Source of the DNA: Ricinus communis
Lineage: Eukaryota; Streptophyta; Magnoliopsida; Malpighiales; Euphorbiaceae
Assembly (NCBI RefSeq): GCF_019578655.1
Contig: NC_063259.1
Span: 26,771,277 to 26,835,276, forward strand
Direction: 5' to 3'
Length of the DNA: 64,000 nucleotides
Shown: positions 24,473-37,008 of the stretch, piece by piece
How the letters are laid out: each line of letters begins with the position of its first letter
Numbering within the stretch: the first letter of the stretch is position 1
Position numbers and translations under genes: made by a program
Notes under the pieces: generated by a model
The model's database searches: none
Seen by the model: the letters and a program-made list of their open reading frames with translations, nothing else
What the model was told of the DNA's origin: nothing

Positions 24473-26435
24473 GATAGGAAAGAGCCACCAATATCAACTC
24501 ATGGAAAGTCTCTCAACTGCCCAATTGAAACAAAATGAGGAGAGATACAATACAAGAGAAAGTTTTTGAAGGAGAAAACTTGTTATTGAACAAGAAGAAA
24601 GCAGACATACAGAATACAAAAATATTTTCGTCTTATATATTTTATTTATCAATTGCTACTTTCTTATAATTGTGTTGGTTAAAATCTTCCTCTTAAGTTT
24701 CGTACCTCATTTTGTATATTCTTTGTGAAATGTAGCATTAATGCTCTTTTAGCACTTGGCCAACTTAATGAATATCTTGAATGTCCTTGGGGAAAATGCA
24801 CTTCAATTGGGTTAGTACCTGCAGTTTGACAGATGATAGTATCAATTACCAAATCAAATTATGTTATTGAAATCTCAAAATGAATACATATTCATACCCA
24901 GAACTTATATCGATTACTTCAGTTTAACACTTTAATTTTCAATTTAATGTAATAAATATATAAATTTTACTTTCTAATATTTAAACAACCTTAACTTTTT
25001 ATTTAACTTAATATAAACTTAAATTTTATTTTTCTAATAATATTTAAACATCTTTGTTTAATACTATTAAAATATCACAAAAATAAATTTAAGTGTTTAT
25101 TAAATTAAATCAAAAATTCAAATATTAAACTAATTAAATAGCCAAAGTTTATAGGTATGAATATATATTTAGCCAAAAAATATATTAACATTGGAAATTA
25201 TACAAATTAAAGATCATTGTAATATATATAAAAATATTAAAAAATTATAAAAGAATGAAATAAGTTTGTAAATCATCATAAGAATGATAAAAGAATACAA
25301 GAATAGAAAGTAAAAATATTTTCACCATAAGTTTTTAATCATATTTTGAAAGATTTTCTTATTAAATATGCTTCACGTGATGTCATCTTTTTTATTTTTA
25401 TATGATTATGATTGATTTTTTTATTTAATATTATCAAAACTTATATTAAAGAAGACCATAAAGCTTCATATAAAAAAATGATAAAATTCTGATAAGAGGG
25501 CTATCAATAAAAATTTTAAAAAATAAATAAATATCATAATAATAAAATATAAAAATTAAAGAAAATTTTTGAATTTTTTTAAAAAAATTATCATTATTGA
25601 AGTTAAAATTTATTGAAAAACAATCACATTTAGAAATTTAGAAATTATTGAAATTAAAAAAAAAAAATAAAAACACAAATGGGAAAGAGTAGACAAATCA
25701 CCATCCCTCTTTTTTATTGTTTTTGTTTATTTAATAGAATATATATAACAAAAGAATCAGAAAAATTAAGAGATGATATTGTGGTGAGTTTTCATAACAA
25801 TTTTATTTATTGATTTACTGATTACTGTCATTAAGAGCATAATCTTTTACTGCCCAAAATTTAGATCTTTATTCATTTACAGGCAATGTCAAAGATCTAA
25901 AATTCTTTCCTAGGGCCTGAAAATGAATTACTGTATGATTATGCAAATTGCATTAGTAAATTGTTTCTTTCAATTATTTATTTATACCTAATTATTTTCG
26001 AAATATCAAATTTGCATAGTGAGATTTTAAATTTATCTAACAAAACTTAGAAATTTTCTTAACTGAATAAAACTAGAAAGTGCTTCAGATTATGATCATT
26101 ATTACCCAAATCATAATTGGCATGATAGAGTTCTGAATTCCACTCCAATGCCTGACTAGTCTACTTGCATAATTCACCAGCTTCTTCTTCTTCCCCCTCC
26201 TCCTTCTTCATATGGTAATGCACAGGTCAAACCCAGCCCAACCCAACAACCTCCTATTATAAAAATCTTTCCTTTCTCTCTTCTTCTCAGTTTTCACTTC
26301 CTCTAGAATCTCTCTCTCTTTCTCTCTCACTATTTCTTTTTTGCAAAGTGTAGAGAGTTTGTTTATTGTTCTTGTTCTTGTTCTCGTTTTATTTATTTAC
26401 TTTTGAAGATTTGATTTTTGGGTGTTGTCGCAAAG
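24473..26435. other. AT-rich intergenic region and TRP1 promoter
   Basis: From 24600 to about 26100 the DNA is very AT-rich and open frames are trivial. From 26200 it becomes pyrimidine-rich, as expected for the leader of the downstream gene. A TATA-like TATTATAAAAA sits at 26255-26265. No coding exon was recognised. Confidence 0.6.
26255..26265 (+). promoter_or_regulatory. TATA-like box of anthranilate phosphoribosyltransferase gene
   Basis: TATTATAAAAA lies about 170 bp before the ATG and is followed by a CT-rich tract at about 26270-26340, typical of plant 5' leaders. The start site itself is not shown. Confidence 0.45.
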
Positions 26436-29400
26436 ATGGCTTTAAAATTCTGTTTATCTTCATTTCAGCCAGTAATTCCTGTCTCTGGTTCATTAACTCG
26501 CAGACCCACTAAACCAATTTACAATCTTCGAGAAGATAACTGTGTTTTTTTGGCAACAGAAATTTATTGTGCAAATGCTAAGCAGTTAACCCACTACAGG
26601 TATGGAAGAGGTAAAAAAAGTACCGATCTTTTTGTCACTGCTCTATCTCCCAGTGCTTGTCAAAACTCGTCGGCACCTTCTTTTACTGCATTTAATGAGG
26701 TCTGACTCCTGAATTTATTTTTCTCTTTCTGGGTTTTTCTTTTTCTAATTTATGTTTCTTTTAATTTTGATTTTTGGGTTTTTTTTTTTTTTTTTTGTGA
26801 TAGTTGATAGAGTCTTTGATTAATCGGGTGGATTTATCAGAATCTGAAGCAGAAGCATCACTTGATTATTTATTAGATGATGTTAATGAGGCATTGATCA
26901 GTGCTTTTCTTGTTTTGCTCAGAGCCAAAGGAGAGACTTTTGAAGAAGTAAGTTTTTCTTGTTTTTAGTTTATGTCATTGTAGTTTTATACCAACTATTT
27001 CGTATGAAATATTTTATTGTTGGCATGAATTATGTTATGATAAAGAATCAAGTTGTAACAGATTGTGGGATTGGCGAGGGCAATGATTAAACATGCTAGA
27101 AAAGTTGAGGGGTTAGTTGATGCAGTTGATATTGTTGGAACTGGTGGCGATGGAGCTAATACGGTGAACATTTCCACAGGGGCATCAATACTTGCTGCTG
27201 CTTGTGGTGCAAAAGTTGCCAAGGTCTGAACTTTTTCTAAAGTAGCATAATAAATGTCTGTACCATTGTCTTGTTGTATAATTTACATTACTAACTTATT
27301 TTATTTTGCGGTTTGCTTCAGCAAGGGAATCGTTCAAGTTCTTCTGCATGTGGAAGTGCTGATGTACTGGAAGCATTGGGGGTAGTAATTGACCTGGACC
27401 CAGAGGTAGGTCCATTATGAATGAAAGTCATTAATACCTGCAGTTGATACTACTTTTATTATAGTGCTTTGCTTTGCAATGTCATTGTATACTTATTCAA
27501 ACAGTTTTTTTTCTGGTGTGAGGAACTCATGTTAAAGTGATTAAATGGAGGTTCATGACTCTGCGGTCCTAAACTGTGGACACATTGTGATTATTTACTC
27601 TACCGAGCTACTAATCCTTGCTGTTATCTAGTAAAAAGGTGAAAGGTTTTCCATCCTCGTGCCAAAACCTAGAAACACCTATCAATTTAAAGCATATTCT
27701 TCAGACCTTAAGGGGTTAATCACATGCATACAAATTCTTTTAGTGGGAAAGCTTGGTGTTTTCTTCCATGTGCTAGATCCTATATGATAGTATAGGGTTA
27801 AAATTTTTTGGCTGTCTGAAACTCTTGAACTATCTCTGAGTATTTAGTTACACTTTCCAATACAATGTCAAAATTTAACAATCATCACTTGCTTGAACCA
27901 ATAACTGGTCCGTGTATAAGAACTATTATTGGTAATCTACCATTTTTTGCTACAGTTTAAGCATTTTTCTTGCCCATTTCTTATAATTTATGTTTCTGAA
28001 CTGTGGATAGGATTGTGTTCTTGATATTGAATCTCTTAACTAAAAGGTAGGTATTGGAAGGTTCTAGTTAATTTGGTATACACTTCTCTTGGAATTCAAT
28101 CTAAACTAGAGGTAAAAGAATGCATTTTTTCCTAGACTTTTAATATTAGTTCCTCATTCCTTAAAATTTACTAGGTAGTAGAAGTGTTCTTTGACTCTAG
28201 AAGTGGTACCATTTTGGTTTTTCATTTATTGCGGATCTCTAAATGAATTACCGTTTTAGATCATAAGTTAGGTGACAGTCAGACTGCAGGTTCGCAAATC
28301 CATTTAAATGATATTGTAAATATACTGATCTAGTTTGTTGTCTCTCTGTTTTTTTGAAATGAAATCAGGGGGTATCAAGGTGTGTGAATGAAGCAGGAAT
28401 TGGCTTTATGATGTCACCAAAGTACCATCCAGCAATGAAGATTGTCAGCGCTGTGAGGAAAAAACTAAAAGTAAAGACAGTATTCAATATATTGGGCCCT
28501 ATGTTGAATCCTGCACGTGTGCCTTTTGGAGTTGTTGGTGTATACAAGGAAGACTTAGTAAGTGCCTGTACCATGAACCTCAGCAATGGTAAATATGATA
28601 TGTCATCATCTTTTCACAAAAATGTCAAACAGAAAAAGGAGAGCTTATTCAGATAAAATCGGAAGTAGGGATAATACACTACCCAGGAAAAGGAAAGAAA
28701 CATCAATAGAGTAAAATATAGTACATCAATCCTTAACACAAGATTTTTGTGAAGATGCTGGAAGAGCAACATCAACTTAACACGAAATTTTTGTGGTTGT
28801 TCCTTTCCAAGTAACTTGCACGTCTTTACAGATCTTTATTCTTGGCAAATAATTTCTTAAAGAGGATTCTTTTGTTCCTAGGATAGGTCTACAAAATGGC
28901 GAAAGCATTGCAACGATTTGGGATGAAAAGAGCATTAGTTGTTCACTCAGAGGGCTTAGATGAAATGAGTCCCCTAGGTATGACTGCTTTCTGCTGTATA
29001 GAAACTTTTAATCTTTTAACTGTTAAGACTTGATGATTCCATTTTTATTACAGGACCAGGGATAGTTCTAGACATCACACCAGAAAAGATTGAGAAATTT
29101 TCATTTGATCCATGTAAGGTCTTCTCTTTGACTTGTCCTTTGTTTCATCTCTTTCTTTGAAGACATGATTTTATTTGACAGAACTAGCACTCAAATGGAG
29201 TAGTCATGAAAAAACTGAATCTTGGAACACATCATTCCTACTTAAAGAGTGCTTAATTATGCACAATCATGGATGGTGATCATTTACATTACTGATTATA
29301 TTATACATATAAATGTTTACTGGACAGTGGAGTTTGGCATTCCCCGCTGCACTTTAGAGAGCTTGCGTGGTGGAGGTCCAGACTATAATGCACAAATACT

Positions 29401-29817
29401 AAAACGGGTTCTGTCAGGGGAGAAAGGGTCCATTGCCGATGCTTTGGTGAGTTTCTTCACCACTTTTTTTTTTTTTTTCTTACTTTGTTTTCTTTTCCAG
29501 TTGCATGGTTTGTGGGTTGTATTTGTAATCTTGTGAATTAAGTTCTAATGCAAGAATACTACAACAGATTCTAAATGCAGCAGCAGCTCTCTTGGTAAGT
29601 GGTTGTGCGAGTACTCTAGCTGAAGGAGTAGGTATGGCTCGTGAGACACAATTGTCTGGAAAAGCTATGAAGACAATCGATTCGTGGATAAACATTTCAA
29701 ATGTAAGTGCAACTTTATCTTGAATTCTTTGGCATTGCTGTTGGAATTGATCTTCACCAACATTTTCTCACCCATTTTGTTTGACGGCAGAAGATGAAAG
29801 GTGAAGTGCTCGTCTAG
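26436..29817 (+). CDS. TRP1: Anthranilate phosphoribosyltransferase, plastid (424 aa)
   Basis: Ten exons: 26436-26699, 26804-26947, 27062-27223, 27322-27405, 28369-28557, 28887-28977, 29054-29113, 29328-29446, 29568-29702, 29791-29817; total 1275 nt. The enzyme transfers phosphoribose from PRPP to anthranilate in tryptophan synthesis, in the chloroplast. The PRPP-binding [14 protein letters not shown] starts at residue 162; the next block [21 protein letters not shown] and the later [11 protein letters not shown] and [18 protein letters not shown] are diagnostic. Residues 1 to about 70 are Ser/Thr-rich and poor in acidic residues at the start, as for a transit peptide. The exon 1 donor (GTCTGA) is weak but in phase. 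The last exon is only 27 nt (KMKGEVLV), so the exact C-terminus is the least certain part. The Arabidopsis TRP1/PAT1 protein is of similar length. Confidence 0.95.
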
Positions 29818-30450
29818 ACAGCTTGAAATTGTACTTGATCATAAGAGTTTATACATGCGAAAAATAAGCCTGACAGCGCAGTTGGCAATTCTACAAGGAA
29901 CAGATCAAAAAGAAGAATGACTTTGTATTTCACCTGGTGGCACAAGTGTTAAGACAGCTCAAAGTTTAAACAACTGGCTTGTAACTAATTTTTAGTGGAA
30001 AGAAATATCAAACTGCAATGTAATGTTTTGAATAATCGTCCTCTCAATCCGACTCTTGAACGGTGTTTTACCAGGTGTTGTAGTTGGCGGTAACAAGCAC
30101 AGAATTTTATACCCCAAAAATACATCATTTGCAACTTTATGGTAGAAACTCTTTCTGCTGGAATTTACTTACTATTAATTGCTCAAATTTATTTGGTGGC
30201 GTTCACCTTACAAAGGCATCGTCAATGTTGAATACTGGAGACTCACTCTAGAGCAAGAACCACATCAAAAATTCAAATTTAACACGTATGGGATTGAAAT
30301 TCAAATCATAATATTTATTAAGATCAACATATAACAGGAAAAACATATGTTTTCTTATGAACTATTTGTTCCTTGCACAACATGCGGGACACCTTTTATT
30401 TTCGTCTTTCTAGTTCCACATGACCATCCATAGTTGACAGTTGAGGCCAT
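29818..30450. other. Tail-to-tail spacer
   Basis: This separates the 3' ends of TRP1 (+) and the glutaredoxin gene (-). It should contain both 3' UTRs; no coding frame was seen. Confidence 0.6.
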
Positions 30451-31270
30451 TCACAGCTGAGCAGAGTTGTTAGCAATAGCGCCAGCATCATTGAGAAGAG
30501 GCAACAGCTCCCCCTTTTGGTACTTATCCAGCGTGCCTTCAACATAAAAAGAGATAGAATCAGTAAGCAGCCATGAAAACTGTCAGAGAAAAACAGAAAA
30601 GGGAAAAAGAGAAAGAAGGGTTAAATAAAGAAAGGCACTTACTGTCGCAGCCACCAATGTGTTTACCACCAATAAACACATTAGGAACAGTCCTTAGGCC
30701 AGTCCACTGGGCTAAAGCTGCTTGAATATCGTCTCCATCAGCTTCAATTCAAAACCACAAAAATTTACCTTAAAAGTTGCACGTGAAATCATAGATTTTG
30801 CAACAATAAAAAGATTTGTATTGACAAGAGTATATAGAATCTTTCTTACCCTCCTCATTCAGTTCAATAATCTTGAAATTTGCTCCTAGCTGTGTCAGCA
30901 GCTGCTTCACCCTATTGCAATACCCACAGTAGGTTTTGCTGCAATCAAGACAACAACACTTTTTTTTTTAAAAAAAAAGCCACTGGAGTAGATATATGAG
31001 GAAAGGTAAAGATAAAGATTGGATTTTTTTTGTTTTATATTATCAAATTTCAGCAAACTTACTCACAGCTTGTTGCTTTAATCAAAACTCTGTAGTAAAT
31101 CCATGAACAGTAACTGATAATTGAAGGAAGAATTAAAAAAACAAACATGAGAGAATTTGGGCAAACCTGAAAACGACAACAGGAGCAGAGTTAGAGAGGT
31201 CTTTGGCTTTGTTAAGTGCCATTTCAATTTCTTCTTTAGTCTTTTTGGTAGAACTAAAAAGAGAACCCAT
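30451..31270 (-). CDS. GRXC1: CGYC-type glutaredoxin, GRXC1-like (125 aa)
   Basis: Four exons, read leftward: 31270-31167, 30938-30850, 30741-30643, 30536-30451; total 378 nt. Glutaredoxins reduce disulfides and glutathione-mixed disulfides with GSH. The active site is C39-G-Y-C42, in the context [16 protein letters not shown]. The GSH-binding loop TVPN (82-85, cis-Pro84) and the GG motif KHIGGCD (91-97) are present. The CGYC form, as opposed to CPYC of GRXC2, is the type in which poplar and Arabidopsis GRXC1 bind a [2Fe-2S] cluster as a dimer. The length equals remembered GRXC1. There is no obvious targeting peptide, so cytosolic or membrane-associated through an N-terminal MGS myristoylation-type motif (inference). 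A likely leader-intron acceptor lies at 31302. Confidence 0.94.
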
Positions 31271-31751
31271 TTTCCTCCTATGTCTTCTATTTTATTACAC
31301 CCTGCAAGAAAACAGAAAGCAGATAAAGGTTGCCGAGATATGAGGAGCAAACAGGTGTCTTGTGTTCGGTTTTTGGTGGCAGATAAAGGCTACTCACAGG
31401 TGGCTACAAGTTGCTATCTCCTTTTATGACTGGAAAGAACCAGATACCAATGATGTCCCAAATGAGGAGATCTTTGTTATTCCTTTACCAGGTTTTTGAC
31501 CTATTGTATCCCTGGTCAAACAAGGAGTAAAGGTCAAAAATTCGGATCGATCCTTTTTTTATTTTTCTTTTCTGGCAACACGGCAATGAATATTGAATAC
31601 AACAAAGCAATCCGTACAGGCACAGTTACTGACATCACCAGCAATTGCCAAGAGGAAAGAAAATGAAATTATTGGTATTGATTTGGCGACCCATTTGACT
31701 GAAAAATCTTCGTCTTCTTTTTCTTTTCTTTCTTTTCAGGGAAGAATCAAA
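31271..31751 (-). promoter_or_regulatory. GRXC1 leader and promoter
   Basis: On the minus strand, TTTTCTTGCAG at 31302-31312 is a good splice acceptor 31 bp upstream of the ATG, suggesting a 5' leader intron. Two copies of the 11-mer GCAGATAAAGG occur near 31318 and 31379. The LTR retrotransposon starts close behind, so the promoter may be shortened by the insertion. Confidence 0.4.
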
Positions 31752-31801
31752 TGTATAATATCTTTGTTTTTGAGGGATGTATATTCCGAAGTTCACACAT
31801 A

Positions 31802-32177
31802 TTGAGGAGGTGGATTCTGTTAGGAATGTTCATAGTATTGTGCTCCCCACACGAGGAATTGAATGAGGCAATAATTGAAGATTTAATGGCATTGCTGGTT
31901 TTATTTGCAATTCTATTATTTCGTTCTATTTTCAGTATTTGTTTTTGATACAAATTCAGCTGCTGTGACAGCTAGATATTTTGTTTTTTACTCAATTAAT
32001 CAACTATATGAGGGGAATGTAATGACAATGTAAAGAGCAGCTTATTAATATATATATTCTATCTTTTCTCTTTTTTCTCTCAAATTCTCTCTTTCTCTTT
32101 CTTCTTTTTCTTCTTCTTAAATCTGCTTCTAGTTTATCTTCCCTATTAAAGTCCATATATGAATTTGGACCTTGACA
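31802..32177 (+). repeat. 5' LTR
   Basis: This matches 36944-37323 over its length at roughly 88-90% identity by eye, sharing AATTGAATGAGGCAATAATT, the pyrimidine tract CTCTCTTTCTCTTTCTTC and the end GGACCTTGACA. The true start may be up to 50 bp further left. The 3' end is fixed by the primer-binding site. Confidence 0.85.
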
Positions 32178-32180
32178 ATG

Positions 32181-32192
32181 TGGTATCAGAGC
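32181..32192 (+). other. Primer-binding site, tRNA-iMet type
   Basis: TGGTATCAGAGC sits three bases after the 5' LTR end. It is the common plant retrotransposon primer site complementary to initiator tRNA-Met. Confidence 0.9.
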
Positions 32193-32233
32193 AGTCAAGT
32201 TCTGAGGAAATAACTTTAGTTTCCATTAGATAA

Positions 32234-33440
32234 ATGGCAAGAAAAAGTAAGGCACTTGCAATTGTGGCTACTCAGCTCTAGACTGTCGAGGAACAGGTTA
32301 CTCGTCTGGATCAATATGGGGAGAATCTTAGATCTGAGATTTCTGACCACCTGAAAATTCATGAGGTGAAGTTTCAGGAACAAAGCAATGTTCTACAAGC
32401 TATGCAGCAACAAATGGCACAGATGATGGAAATGATGAAGTCATTCAATCCAGGCAATACTTCCAGGCCCCCACCTCTATCTCTTCCACCATAGTCTACT
32501 CTAAACATCAGCAAACCACCAACCACCCAGAAAGTCATTAGCATTTCTCGTTCTAATAATTATTCAGGTAAAGGAGTTTTACCTCCACCTGCACCTAATC
32601 TTAGCCATTCTTTTGGAGTTGATAAGGGAATAGCTCTAGTTTTATGAAATATGGGAGTAGGATGCCTAAGATAAAGCTTACACAGTTTGAAGGAACTAAT
32701 CCAAGACTATGGATTAGGAAGTGTGAAAGGTATTTTCAGTTGTTTTCAATTCCAGAGGACCATAAGATTGATTTGACTTCTCTTTACCTGGGAGAGAAGG
32801 CTGATATATGGTTCCAAGGGTGGCAGGCACAACATCCTAAAAGTTCTTGGATTGATTTTTTAGAAGAGTTATGCAAGAGGTTTGGGGAGTTAACTGTGGA
32901 AGATGTAGTAGAGGAATTTAACAAGATTAAACAAAAGGAGACTTTGATTGAATACCAGGAGAAGTTTGAGGAGTTGAAATCCCTAATGCTCAAATATCAC
33001 CCATGGTTTGGATGAGCATTATTTTGTGTCTAGTTTCATAAGTGGACTTAATAAGGAATTGAGACCCTTGGTAAAATTATTTAAGCCTAATTCCTTGATG
33101 CAAGCTTGTGAGCAGGCAAAGTTGCAAGAGCTTTCCATTCAGGCCATGTTTAAGAAACAAAAGAGCATTAGGAACACAAGGGCTACCACTGTTGCTGTGC
33201 TTAAACAGCAGACAAATACTATCAGCTCTACTCCAAACCCATATCCTAAATATCCCCTGAAACCTGAAAATACTTCTACTAACCCCGGTAGTGCCATTGA
33301 CAAAAATACCTTCATTACTAGAAGAAATTTTGGACTCTCTCATAGGTGTGGGGATAAATTTTTTGCAGGGCATGTATGTAAGCCAAAGCAACTGAATGCA
33401 ATCACTGGTACAAATGAAGAGGAGGTGGTGGAAGATAGTT
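32234..33440 (+). pseudogene. gag remnant
   Basis: The first ATG at 32234 opens a frame ended by TAG at 32279-32281, with another stop near 32492. A Gag core follows at 32644-33015 (FEGTNPRLWIRKCERYFQLF, EFNKIKQ, YQEKFEEL) and continues in another frame from 33008 (SSFISGLNKELRPLV). The zinc knuckle is degenerate (HRCGDKFFAGHVCKPK). At least one frameshift and two stops make it non-functional. Confidence 0.85.
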
Positions 33441-33961
33441 CCGAGGAAGAACCATCAAAGGAGATCTCAGATAGTGTAGAGATTTCTTTGCATGCAATCA
33501 AAGGGACTGAGGCTGCTAATTCACTTAAGATTAAGGGTGAAGTCAACGATAAAAAGGTGGTAATACTCATATATAGTGGCAGCACTTACAGCTTTGTGGA
33601 TTCCAGGTTGGTGAGGTCTATTGGGTATCCTTCTATAAAGGCAAAAACACTGTGGGTGAGTGTTGCAAATGGGCAAAACATGATTAGTAGATACACTTGT
33701 GAGCAATTTAGGTGGAAAATGCAAGAACATGAAATTGATTTCAATTTTAGGGTTCTTAAGTTAGGAGGTCATGACATGGTGTTAGGTGTTTATTGGATGA
33801 AGCTTCACAGCCCAATGATCTTTAACTTTGCCAATATGAAGATGTCCTTTAAACTTGGGGCACAACAAGTGGAGTTGATTGGAACGCCAGAAAAGGCTGC
33901 TTTGAAGTCCATTACCTGCAAGAAATTGCAAAAGATGATTAAGAAAGGGTGGGCAATGTAG
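33441..33961 (+). pseudogene. Retroviral-type aspartic protease remnant
   Basis: The pattern VVILIYSGSTYSFVDSRL is the protease active-site region with Tyr where the catalytic Asp of D-S-G-S/A should be. The later block HDMVLGVYWMKLHSP matches the C-terminal protease motif (usually ILGMDWL). The frame ends at a stop at 33959-33961. It is inactive as read. Confidence 0.8.
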
Positions 33962-34179
33962 CGGGTAACATTTTTGTTGTCACTTGCACTTCCTTACCAT
34001 TTGATGCAGTGGATAATTTGGGCAGCCTTGGTCAGTATCATGCCATTAGAGAATCCAATGAAGTTCCAGATGAGATTTCAGGGTTACTTGAAGAGTTTGA
34101 TGAAGTATTTAAAGAGCCTAGTTCCCTTCCTCCTATGAGAAGCCATGATCACTCAATTTTCTTAAAACCATAAGCGGAG

Positions 34180-34797
34180 CTAGTGAATATCAGACCATAC
34201 AGGTATCCTCATTTTTAGAAATCTGAGATTGAGAGGCAGGTTTCTGAGATGCTTAAGACAGGTATAATTCAACATAGTACCAATCCATTTGCCTCTACGG
34301 TGTTGCTTGTCAAGAAAATAGATGGAACTTGGAGGTTCTGTGTTAACTATAGACAGCTTAACAACGTTACTGTCAAAGATAAGTTTCCTATTCCTATTAT
34401 GGAGGACCTCCTGGATGAGCTCAAGGGGTCTAGATATTTCACTAAGCTGGATTTGAGAGCAGGTTATCATCAAATTAGAGTTAAGCTTGTAGATGTGCAC
34501 AAAACAACCTTCAAAACTCATCAAAGCCATTATGAGTTTTTGGTGATGCCATTTGGGCTTACCAATGCCCCAGCAACATTTCAGGCATTAATGAAACATA
34601 TATTTCAACCTTATTTGAGAAGATTTATGTTGGTCTTCTTTTATGATATTCTTATTTACAGTCCAACTCTGGAGGACCATGTTCATCATTTGAGAACAGT
34701 TTTGCAGGTTCTCAAACAACATCAATTATTTGTCAAGCAATCCAAGTGCTCTTTTACTCAACACAAGGTGGAATATTTAGGGTATGTCATTTTCTAA
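34180..34797 (+). pseudogene. Reverse transcriptase remnant
   Basis: The RT core is easily read: [50 protein letters not shown]. The catalytic F/Y-x-D-D box reads [10 protein letters not shown], so its first Asp is Tyr. The frame stops at 34795-34797, and the following thumb region is out of frame. The conserved YHQIR and MPFGLTNAP mark the Ty3/gypsy type. Confidence 0.88.
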
Positions 34798-35039
34798 GAG
34801 GGAGTTAGTACTGATGAAAAGCAAGATAGAAGCTATGAAAGACTAACTAATACCAAAAGATATCAAATCGCTGCAAGGGTTCTTAGGTCTCACAAGCTAT
34901 TACAGGACATTTATAAGAGGATATAGGGTCATTAGCAAGTCGTTGACTGAATATTGAAGAAGAATGCATTCATATAAAGTGATAAGGCAACAGAGGCTTT
35001 TTAAACCTTGAAGTCCACAATGTGTCAAGCACCAGTATT

Positions 35040-35418
35040 AGCCTTACTAGATTTTATAAGGCCATTTGTTCTAGAGACTGACGCAAGCGGCAAGGGAATT
35101 GGAGCAGTGTTGATGCAAGATTAAAGACCTTTGGCTTTCATAAGCAAGGCCTTAAGTCAAAAACAGCTGAAAGCTTCTGTATGTGAGAAGGAATTAATGG
35201 CAATTCTTTTTGCAGTGACTAAGTGGAGGCATTACTTAGGTAATGCTCATTTCATAATTAAAACAGACCAAGAGAGTATTAAGTTCCTACTTCAGCAAAA
35301 ATTGCACACTCATGTGCAACAAAAGGGTCTGTCCAAGTTATTGGGGCTTGATAACAGTATTCTCTATAGAAAAGAGGTAGAGAATAAGGTAGCTGATGCA
35401 TTATCTAGGAAGGGTTAG
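35040..35418 (+). pseudogene. RNase H remnant
   Basis: [13 protein letters not shown] is the first catalytic block; a TAA near 35123 interrupts the frame before RPLAFISKALSQ. From 35131 an open stretch carries CEKELMAILFAVTKWRHYL and IIKTDQESIKFLL. It ends with the connection motif NKVADALSRK before a stop at 35416-35418. Confidence 0.85.
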
Positions 35419-35599
35419 CCATAGAGCAACATGGAGAGCTGTTACAATCAAATTTCTGTGGTTAATCCTCAATGGGCTCAAAAGGTAATTGATAGCTACA
35501 AGGCTGGTGATTTCACTCAAGTCATTATTGAGGCTTTACTAATCAATGCTACAGCCAAGCCACCTTTTCTTTTACTAATGGATTACTGAGGTATAAAGG

Positions 35600-36470
35600 A
35601 AGAATTGTTATTGGCGATGACCTAGAATTGAGAATTAGAATCTTACAAGCAGTGCATGATTCATCTGTGGGAGGTCACCCAGGAATTAGAGGCACTTATT
35701 CCAGGCTTAAGAGTCATTTCTATTGGCCAAACATGAAGGATGATGCTTACAAATGGGTTATGAAATGTGATATATGCCAAAGATACGAGGTCGAGAATGT
35801 CAGTCTCCTGGCCTCCTTCAATCCCTACCAATTCCAAATGCAGCTTGGAGTTCCATTTCCATGGACTTCATTAATCTGAAGGTAAGAACACTATTTTGGT
35901 GGTAGTTGATAGGTTCATAAAGTATGCTCATTTCATTCCACTCACACACCCTTTCACGGCTGAGAAGGTGGCATAACTATTTTTAAACAATGTATATAAA
36001 CTACATGGGTTGCCTAAGGACATTACTTCTGATAGAGACAAGATCTTCACAAGTTTATTCTGGAAAGAATTGTTTAAATTGACAAATGTGAAGCTTAATC
36101 TTAGTACTGTCTACCACCCACAAAGTGATGGGCAAACAGAAAGAGTTAACATGTGCTTGGAGAATTTTCTTAGGTGTATGACCTTAAAGAAGCTTGGTAA
36201 TTGGTGCAAATGGTTATACCTTGCTGAGTGATGGTATAATTCAACTTGTCATTCAATTCTTGGCATGTCACTGTTTCAAGCATTGCATGGTAGAAACCCC
36301 CCTCAAGTACTTGATATTCCTGCAATTCAAACCTCTGTGGCATCCGTGGATGAATTCATTCACCACCAACAGGAGATGAATGCAACCATCAAAGAATTGT
36401 TGCAGAAGGCCAGAAATCGATACAAGCAATTTGCTGATAACAAAAGGACATAAAGAACTTTTGAAATTGG
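35600..36470 (+). pseudogene. Integrase remnant
   Basis: The H-H-C-C zinc region is present (HDSSVGGHPG, then KCDICQR). The core follows, with TSDRDKIFTSLFWKELF and YHPQSDGQTERVN. A frameshift lies near 35870 and a TAA at 35974-35976 (after AEKVA) interrupts the core; another stop follows near 36229. It is related to the fragment at 156-338 but not identical. Confidence 0.85.
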
Positions 36471-36474
36471 TGAT

Positions 36475-37008
36475 TTGGTGCTTCTTAAGTTGCAGCCCTA
36501 TAGACAAACATATGTGGCTTCTAGGAGATGCCTTAAACTTTCTGCTAAGTTTTATGGACCTTACAAAGTATTACAAAAGATTGGTGAAGTAACTTACAAG
36601 TTGGAGTTACCAGATTCAGTTTTCATTCATCCTGTTTTTCATGTATCCTTGCTCAAAAGGTATGTTGGAAGTGAACCAATAGTGAGTAACCAATTACCAA
36701 CAGTGCACCAGAATGGTCAATTCAAGCTTCTTCCTGAAGCTATTCTGCAAAGAAGAACAATTAAAAGGAAAAATTTACAAATAGAGCAAGTGCTGGTTCA
36801 ATGGGTTCAAATGCAACCAGAGGATGCTACTTGGAAAGATTTGGAGTTTATGCAGAATCAATTTCCTAAATTCTTTCTTGAGGATAAGGAAATTCTGCAA
36901 CAAAAGGGTAATGTCAGGATACTGGCTGGTATGAAGGGTGAGGTTGAGGAGGTGAATTTTGTTAAGAATGTTGAGAGTCTTGTGGTCCCCATCTCAGGAA
37001 TTGAATGA
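36475..37008 (+). pseudogene. Integrase C-terminal and chromodomain-like tail
   Basis: An open frame of 177 codons carries KLSAKFYGPYKVLQKIGEVT and the typical VFHVSLLKRYVG of the Ty3 integrase C-terminal region. It then runs into QVLVQWVQMQPEDATWKDLE, which resembles the chromodomain end of chromoviruses. The frame ends inside the 3' LTR at 37008. It is intact locally but lies downstream of the disrupted core. Confidence 0.8.
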
